From Dickeya zeae NCPPB 2538 (lineage in GTDB: Bacteria; Pseudomonadota; Gammaproteobacteria; Enterobacterales; Enterobacteriaceae), in the NCBI RefSeq assembly GCF_000406165.1, contig NZ_CM001977.1:288403-352402 (forward strand): a stretch of 64,000 nucleotides of DNA. Direction: 5' to 3'. The notes beneath the pieces were generated by a model, which did not search any database, was not told the origin of the DNA, and saw only the letters and a list, made by a program, of their open reading frames with translations. A program made the position numbers and the translations under genes. Of the stretch, positions 59,482-64,000 are shown piece after piece; positions within the stretch are counted from its first letter, which is position 1, and each line of letters starts with the position of its first letter.

Positions 59482-60852
59482 TTAGCGCAACAGAAGGTAG
59501 ATACTTTCATCGCCACGGACAATATTCAGTGCCAGTACCGAAGGCTTGGCTTCCAGAATCTTGCGCAATTGGGTGATGTTTTCCACTCGTTCGCGGTTCA
59601 CGCCGACGATGATATCGCCTTTTTGCAGACCGACTTTAGCGGCAGCGCTGTCTTTGGCTACGTTATCGATAGCGACGCCTTTGCTGCCATCCTTCAACTG
59701 CCCGTTATTGAGGGTCGCCCCCTGCAGGGCCGGAGTGAGTGTGTCGGCATTGGTCGTCACGTTGGCGCTATTATCCAGTACCACCGAGACTTCCTGTTGT
59801 TTACCGTCACGCAGCAGGCCAATGCGCACGGTTTTACCCGGTGCGGTCGTACCGATTTTGGCGCGCAGTTCAGCGAAGCTGCTGATAGGCTTGCCATCCA
59901 GTGAAACCAGTACGTCACCGGCTTTAATACCGGCTTTGGCGGCGGCAGATTTAGGAATCACTTCGCTCACGAAAGCGCCACGCTGGGCGTCCACCTTGAA
60001 GGCTTTCGCTATCTCGGAGGTCATTTCGCTGCCTTTGATACCCAGCAGACCGCGTTTTACCTCGCCAAATTCCACCAATTGCTGAGCCAGGTTTTGCGCC
60101 ATGTTACTGGGGATCGCAAAACCAATACCCACGTTACCGCCGCTCGGTGCCAGAATCGCGGTGTTGATACCGATAAGTTCGCCGCGCAGGTTAACCAGCG
60201 CCCCGCCGGAGTTACCACGGTTGATGGAAGCATCGGTCTGGATGAAGTTTTCCAGCCCTTCCAGATTCAGGCCACTACGACCCAGGGCGGAAATAATACC
60301 GGATGTCGCCGTTTGGCCAAGCCCGAATGGGTTGCCAACGGCAACAGCAAAGTCGCCGACCCGCAACTGATCGGAGTCTGCCATTTTGATTTCGGTGAGA
60401 TTTTTGGCGTCATTCAACTGCAACAACGCGATATCGGTTTGTTCATCGCGGCCGATCAGCTTGGCGTCATATTCACGGCCGTCATTCAACTGCACCTGAA
60501 TTTTATCCGCATTGTTGACGACGTGATTGTTGGTTAGCACATAGCCTTTTTCGGCATTGATGATCACGCCAGAGCCCAACCCTTCGAACGGACGTGAATT
60601 CTGTTTTTCCGACGGGGTGTTCGGGCCAAAGAAGAATTTGAACTCTTCCGGAATGCGCTGGCGCTGCACCTGTGTGCCTTCCACATGCACGCTGACGACC
60701 GCAGGCAGCACTTTTTCCAGCATGGGGGCCAGACTGGGCAGCGCCTGACCTTCTACAACGGCAGGCAGCGCGGCGTTGGCTGGGGGCACTGAAGACAACG
60801 ACAGTCCAATACCGAGTGCCAGTGCGCTATATAACAACGATGTTTTTTTCAT
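59482..60852 (-). CDS. degQ: Periplasmic serine endoprotease DegQ
   Basis: Periplasmic protease/chaperone of the HtrA family. The 456-residue precursor has a signal peptide ending near ANA (residue 27), catalytic His in LTNNHVVNN, Asp in TDIALLQ and Ser in NRGNSGGAL, and two PDZ domains (about 255-345 and 365-455). The short LA-loop and the degQ-degS order favour DegQ over DegP. zapG lies upstream on the same strand. Confidence 0.97.
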   Translation of the reverse strand: MKKTSLLYSALALGIGLSLSSVPPANAALPAVVEGQALPSLAPMLEKVLPAVVSVHVEGTQVQRQRIPEEFKFFFGPNTPSEKQNSRPFEGLGSGVIINAEKGYVLTNNHVVNNADKIQVQLNDGREYDAKLIGRDEQTDIALLQLNDAKNLTEIKMADSDQLRVGDFAVAVGNPFGLGQTATSGIISALGRSGLNLEGLENFIQTDASINRGNSGGALVNLRGELIGINTAILAPSGGNVGIGFAIPSNMAQNLAQQLVEFGEVKRGLLGIKGSEMTSEIAKAFKVDAQRGAFVSEVIPKSAAAKAGIKAGDVLVSLDGKPISSFAELRAKIGTTAPGKTVRIGLLRDGKQQEVSVVLDNSANVTTNADTLTPALQGATLNNGQLKDGSKGVAIDNVAKDSAAAKVGLQKGDIIVGVNRERVENITQLRKILEAKPSVLALNIVRGDESIYLLLR

Positions 60853-61031
60853 TGATTGTTAACTCTCTCACGACCTGCTGATGAATAAAACGATGATATA
60901 TAAACTCAAACTTGCGGTGAATACTCAGACCCGGAGCTGTGTGTAAAGTTCGCTGATATTTCGTCAGCAAAATGTAACGACCGACCGTGTCATGGATAAA
61001 GTGGAGAGGGTCAGCATGACCGACAAGAAAT

Positions 61032-61062
61032 GCCCTGACGACAAATTGAGTGCCGTCAGGGC
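61032..61062 (-). terminator. zapG 3' hairpin
   Basis: A perfect nine-base stem (61032-61040 with 61054-61062) about 36 bases after the zapG stop, followed on the minus strand by ATTTCTT. Probably the zapG terminator; its arms share the CCTGACG core with the dyad after prmA. Confidence 0.55.
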
Positions 61063-61097
61063 GGATAACCGCGGCAACGTTGGCTAAAAATAGCCGC

Positions 61098-61502
61098 TTA
61101 TTTGCCTGTCGGGTGAGTGCCACGCAGCAGGCCGGAGGCACTGCCGGAATAGTCGCGTGGCGGCATATCCACCGGTGCCTGGTCGTTGTCCGATTCGGCT
61201 TCGGTCAGGCGATAACGAAACGGGTTATCCTGCATCGGAACATCCGGCAGCAGGTTGTTGGAGCTTTTCACCATATGCTGATAAAGCTGACGATAATCGC
61301 GCGCCATATTGTCGAGCAGTTCTGCACTGTGGGCAAAATGGCTGACCAATTCCTGACGGTATTCTTCCAGTTCGGTTTTGTTTTTCTCCAGTTCGTTTTG
61401 CAGTACCTGCTGCTGGCGCAGTTTACGGTTACCGAACCGCATCGCGACAGCGCCAATGATGACACCGATAACAAATCCAATCAGCGCAGACTCCCAGGTC
61501 AT
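61098..61502 (-). CDS. zapG: Z-ring associated protein ZapG (YhcB)
   Basis: Inner-membrane DUF1043 protein linked to cell division and envelope synthesis. The 134 residues have one N-terminal membrane helix (about 4-22, WESALIGFVIGVIIGAVAMRFG) followed by a coiled coil (RKLRQQQVLQNELEKNKTELEEYRQELVSHF) and a disordered tail. Divergent from zapE, an arrangement conserved in enterobacteria (yhcB-yhcM). Confidence 0.95.
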   Translation of the reverse strand: MTWESALIGFVIGVIIGAVAMRFGNRKLRQQQVLQNELEKNKTELEEYRQELVSHFAHSAELLDNMARDYRQLYQHMVKSSNNLLPDVPMQDNPFRYRLTEAESDNDQAPVDMPPRDYSGSASGLLRGTHPTGK

Positions 61503-61715
61503 AAAACGACTCCTATTTTTGACTTCGTTGTCCCGTAGGGTTTTTTCACTTAATAATAGTCACTATAACCGCTAACCTCGCTGGAGTGGAGCCCTTGTAT
61601 ATCTGGTCTGATCGGGTAGGTGGGTACTGCGAAGCGGTAACGCTCACGATCACGGGCTGAACCGGCGTTAACGCACGATAAAATACAACGAAATTTTTCT
61701 CAGGGATTTTGTGCT

Positions 61716-62846
61716 ATGCAGAGAACAACCCCTTTGGCACTTTATCAGCAGGCTTTGATGGCACAGACCTATCAGCCGGATGAGGTGCAGCATCAGACGG
61801 TTGTCCGTTTGAACGCTATCCATCAAACGCTGACAGATCAGGTATGGATACAACCCGAAAACGGCACACCGGGACTGCTATCGAAATGGCGTAGTTGGTT
61901 GGGTCAGAAAGAAAAAACGCCGACACCGGTGCAAGGTCTGTACATGTGGGGCGGTGTCGGGCGGGGTAAAACCTGGCTGATGGACCTGTTTTTCCACAGC
62001 CTGCCTTCGGAGCGGAAACTTCGGCTGCATTTCCACCGTTTTATGCTGCGGGTGCATGAAGAACTGAACCAGTTGCAAGGGCAGGAAAATCCGCTGGAAA
62101 AGGTGGCGGACGGCTTTAAGGCACAGACCGACATTCTGTGTTTCGATGAGTTTTTCGTTTCGGATATTACCGACGCCATGTTGCTGGCGGAACTGTTGCG
62201 GGCGTTATTCTCGAGAGGGATTGCGCTGGTTGCGACGTCTAATATTCCACCTGACGAGTTGTATCGCAATGGGTTGCAGCGTGCGCGCTTCCTGCCCGCT
62301 ATTGAGCTTATCAAGCGTTATTGTGATGTGCTTAATGTGGATGCGGGTATTGATTACCGGCTGCGTACGTTGACCCAGGCTCATCTGTACCTTACGCCTA
62401 TCAATGACGAGACAGAGGCTGACATGCAGGCGATGTTCCGTCGTCTGTCTGGGCGGGATGGTAGCCAACCAGGCCCGGTACTGGAGGTGAATCATCGTCC
62501 GTTGGCAACACTGAGCGCGGGGGATGGCGTGCTGGCGGTGGATTTTGCCACGTTGTGTCTTGAGGCGCGCAGTCAGAACGATTACATCGCCTTATCGCGG
62601 TTGTACCACACGGTGTTATTGCACCATGTGCCGGTGATGGCGGTAAAAGATGAGAACGCAGCGCGTCGTTTTCTGGCGTTGGTGGATGAATTCTATGAGC
62701 GTCGGGTGAAGCTGATTATCTCCGCCCAGGCGCCGATGTTTGAGATTTATCAGGGTGAGCACCTGAAGTTCGAATATCAGCGCTGTCTGTCGCGTTTACA
62801 GGAAATGCAAAGCGAGGAGTACCTGCGCCAGCCGCATTTGCCGTAG
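61716..62846 (+). CDS. zapE: Cell division protein ZapE (AFG1-type ATPase)
   Basis: AAA ATPase recruited to the Z-ring late in division; needed under low oxygen or heat in E. coli. The 376 residues have Walker A GGVGRGKTWLMD near 77-88, Walker B ILCFDEFFVSD near 145, a sensor phrase LVATSNIPPDELYRNGLQRARFLPAI near 170-195, and the AFG1-type C-terminal part. An AGGGA box lies upstream. rplM follows. Confidence 0.97.
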   Translation: MQRTTPLALYQQALMAQTYQPDEVQHQTVVRLNAIHQTLTDQVWIQPENGTPGLLSKWRSWLGQKEKTPTPVQGLYMWGGVGRGKTWLMDLFFHSLPSERKLRLHFHRFMLRVHEELNQLQGQENPLEKVADGFKAQTDILCFDEFFVSDITDAMLLAELLRALFSRGIALVATSNIPPDELYRNGLQRARFLPAIELIKRYCDVLNVDAGIDYRLRTLTQAHLYLTPINDETEADMQAMFRRLSGRDGSQPGPVLEVNHRPLATLSAGDGVLAVDFATLCLEARSQNDYIALSRLYHTVLLHHVPVMAVKDENAARRFLALVDEFYERRVKLIISAQAPMFEIYQGEHLKFEYQRCLSRLQEMQSEEYLRQPHLP

Positions 62847-62900
62847 CCGTGATTGACGGTGGCAAACACATTATGCTGTGCAGGAAATTATGAGAGAAAA

Positions 62901-62926
62901 AAGTCGACCTTTGGGATCGACTTCTC
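62901..62926 (+). terminator. Hairpin after zapE overlapping the rplM promoter
   Basis: A seven-base inverted repeat (62901-62907 with 62917-62923) followed by a pyrimidine-rich CTCT. It can end zapE transcripts, and it lies over the -35 box and spacer of the predicted rplM promoter. Confidence 0.45.
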
Positions 62927-62932
62927 TATAAT
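62904..62932 (+). promoter_or_regulatory. rplM-rpsI promoter
   Basis: TCGACC (62904-62909), a 17-base spacer and a perfect TATAAT (62927-62932), followed by a GC-rich discriminator (CCTGCGACCCC) typical of growth-rate and ppGpp control of ribosomal genes. Predicted start near 62939. Confidence 0.75.
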
Positions 62933-62938
62933 CCTGCG

Positions 62939-63102
62939 ACCCCACGTTACAACAAAGTTTTTTTCCCGAAACTTTAATCGCGCTGGCAATAGCTATTCGA
63001 AGGGGTAGGTTTGCTGGACTAGATAGCCGTGTGAACCTCAACACTATTTATTTAAGCGTTTGGGTGTTCACCAACGTGTAACTTAAATTGGGTAAGCTTT
63101 TA
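62939..63102 (+). promoter_or_regulatory. rplM 5' leader, candidate L13 autoregulatory region
   Basis: The predicted leader is about 164 bases, long for a ribosomal-protein operon. In E. coli, L13 binds its own leader to repress rplM-rpsI translation; I recall this as known. No distinct structure was drawn here, so the assignment is by position and precedent. Confidence 0.5.
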
Positions 63103-63531
63103 ATGAAAACTTTTACAGCTAAACCAGAAACCGTAAAACGCGACTGGTACGTTGTTGACGCGAGCGGCAAAACTCTTGGCCGTCTTGCTACTGAACTGGC
63201 TCGTCGTCTGCGCGGCAAGCACAAAGCGGAATACACTCCGCACGTTGATACCGGTGACTACATCATCGTTCTGAACGCAGAAAAAGTTGCTGTAACTGGC
63301 AACAAACGTTCTGACAAGATGTACTACCATCACACCGGCCACATCGGTGGTATCAAAGAAGCGACCTTTGAAGAGATGATTGCCCGCCGTCCTGAGCGCG
63401 TAATTGAAATCGCGGTTAAAGGCATGCTGCCGAAGGGCCCGCTGGGTCGTGCTATGTACCGTAAACTGAAAGTTTACGCGGGTAACGAGCACAATCACGC
63501 GGCACAGCAACCGCAAGTTCTGGACATTTAA
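63103..63531 (+). CDS. rplM: 50S ribosomal protein L13
   Basis: Early-assembly protein of the large ribosomal subunit. The start at 63103 (MKTFTAKPETVKRDWYVVDASGKTLGRLATELARRLRGKHKAEYTPHVDTGDYIIVLNAE) gives the standard 142 residues; an in-frame TTG upstream is not used. It is the first gene of rplM-rpsI with a 15-base gap to rpsI. Codon use is strongly biased, as for a highly expressed gene. Confidence 0.99.
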   Translation: MKTFTAKPETVKRDWYVVDASGKTLGRLATELARRLRGKHKAEYTPHVDTGDYIIVLNAEKVAVTGNKRSDKMYYHHTGHIGGIKEATFEEMIARRPERVIEIAVKGMLPKGPLGRAMYRKLKVYAGNEHNHAAQQPQVLDI

Positions 63532-63546
63532 TCGGGATTATAGGCA

Positions 63547-63939
63547 ATGGCTGAAAATCAATACTACGGCACTGGTCGCCGCAAAAGCTCCGCCGCTCGT
63601 GTATTTATCAAACCGGGCAGTGGCAACATCGTTATCAACCAGCGTACACTGGAACAGTACTTTGGCCGCGAAACCGCGCGCATGGTCGTTCGCCAGCCGC
63701 TGGAACTGGTCGATATGGTTGGTAAACTGGATCTGTACATCACCGTTAAAGGTGGTGGTATTTCCGGTCAGGCCGGTGCTATCCGTCATGGTATCACCCG
63801 CGCTCTGATGGAATACGACGAATCCCTGCGTTCTGAACTGCGTAAAGCTGGCTTCGTTACTCGTGACGCTCGTCAGGTTGAACGTAAGAAAGTGGGTCTG
63901 CGCAAAGCACGTCGTCGTCCGCAGTACTCCAAACGTTAA
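63547..63939 (+). CDS. rpsI: 30S ribosomal protein S9
   Basis: Small-subunit protein whose C-terminal tail reaches the P-site tRNA. The 130 residues are full length, with GTGRRKSSAARVFIKPGSGNIVINQRTLEQYF at the start and the basic RKKVGLRKARRRPQYSKR end, whose last Arg contacts tRNA. The terminator at the window end follows. Confidence 0.99.
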   Translation: MAENQYYGTGRRKSSAARVFIKPGSGNIVINQRTLEQYFGRETARMVVRQPLELVDMVGKLDLYITVKGGGISGQAGAIRHGITRALMEYDESLRSELRKAGFVTRDARQVERKKVGLRKARRRPQYSKR

Positions 63940-63971
63940 TTTCTGTCTGCCTGGCAGCGAAATCAACGCAG

Positions 63972-64000
63972 AAAAACCCGGTGCCTGTCACCGGGTTTTT
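63972..64000 (+). terminator. rplM-rpsI terminator
   Basis: A twelve-base perfect stem (63972-63983 with 63989-64000) with a five-base loop; the 3' arm ends in TTTTT at the window edge. It lies 33 bases after the rpsI stop. Confidence 0.9.

Noticed and set aside
59482..60852. Naming the protease DegP instead of DegQ
   Set aside because: Length of 456, a short loop after the N-terminal strands and the position next to degS fit DegQ; DegP is normally longer and elsewhere.
1..64000. CRISPR arrays, insertion sequences, prophage, tRNA or rRNA genes
   Set aside because: No regularly spaced repeats, transposase or integrase frames, or recognisable RNA genes were found; the only tandem repeat is the four-unit 15-bp array after tldD.

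Overview
The window looks like chromosomal core sequence of a plant-associated enterobacterium of the Dickeya/Pectobacterium type (Pectobacteriaceae). This is inferred from proteins that read as close relatives of Escherichia coli orthologues (Fis, MreB, AccB/C, MurA, RpoN, L13, S9), from long gene blocks in E. coli order, and from E. coli-unlike insertions such as a complete aapJQMP operon, a cystine-type transporter pair and a dms-type molybdoenzyme operon. No rRNA, tRNA, insertion sequence, prophage or CRISPR array was seen.

Layout. 1-8.5 kb: minus-strand amino-acid uptake block (aapJQMP; an orphan CTP-synthase-like glutamine amidotransferase; a cystine-type permease and binding protein), then a plus-strand EEP-fold hydrolase. 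8.6-13.9 kb: a DMSO-reductase-type operon (chaperone, Tat-exported catalytic subunit, Fe-S subunit, membrane anchor) divergent from an SDR gene. 14-20.7 kb: dusB-fis, prmA, panF-yhdT, accBC, aroQ. 20.9-23.8 kb: msrPQ and acuI. 23.9-36.5 kb: csrD, mreBCD, maf, rng, yhdP, tldD. 36.5-42.8 kb: aaeR and divergent aaeXAB, a DUF1543 gene, a LysE-family exporter, darP. 43-45 kb: pmbA (tldE), rnk. 45-53.1 kb: one long minus-strand run yrbG-kdsD-kdsC-lptCAB-rpoN-hpf-ptsN-rapZ-ptsO. 53.4-58.2 kb: mlaFEDCB, ibaG, murA. 58.3-64 kb: degS, degQ, zapG, zapE, rplM-rpsI.

How the genes work together. The right two thirds is mainly envelope construction and quality control: cell shape (mre), LPS synthesis and export (kds, lpt), phospholipid transport (mla, yhdP), peptidoglycan precursor (murA), periplasmic proteases (degS/degQ) and division helpers (zapE/zapG). 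The left third is nutrient uptake and anaerobic respiration. The two themes meet through sigma-54: rpoN and the nitrogen PTS (ptsN, ptsO) lie in the window, and the aap operon carries a textbook -24/-12 promoter with two NtrC-type sites upstream.

Points needing attention: aapQ is frameshifted at a six-base homopolymer; four 15-bp tandem repeats after tldD form a tiny ORF of a pentapeptide repeat; the orphan amidotransferase has Gln where the catalytic His is expected; and the cystine-type transporter has no local ATPase. Start codons were moved from the longest-ORF start in many genes, with the reason stated in each entry.
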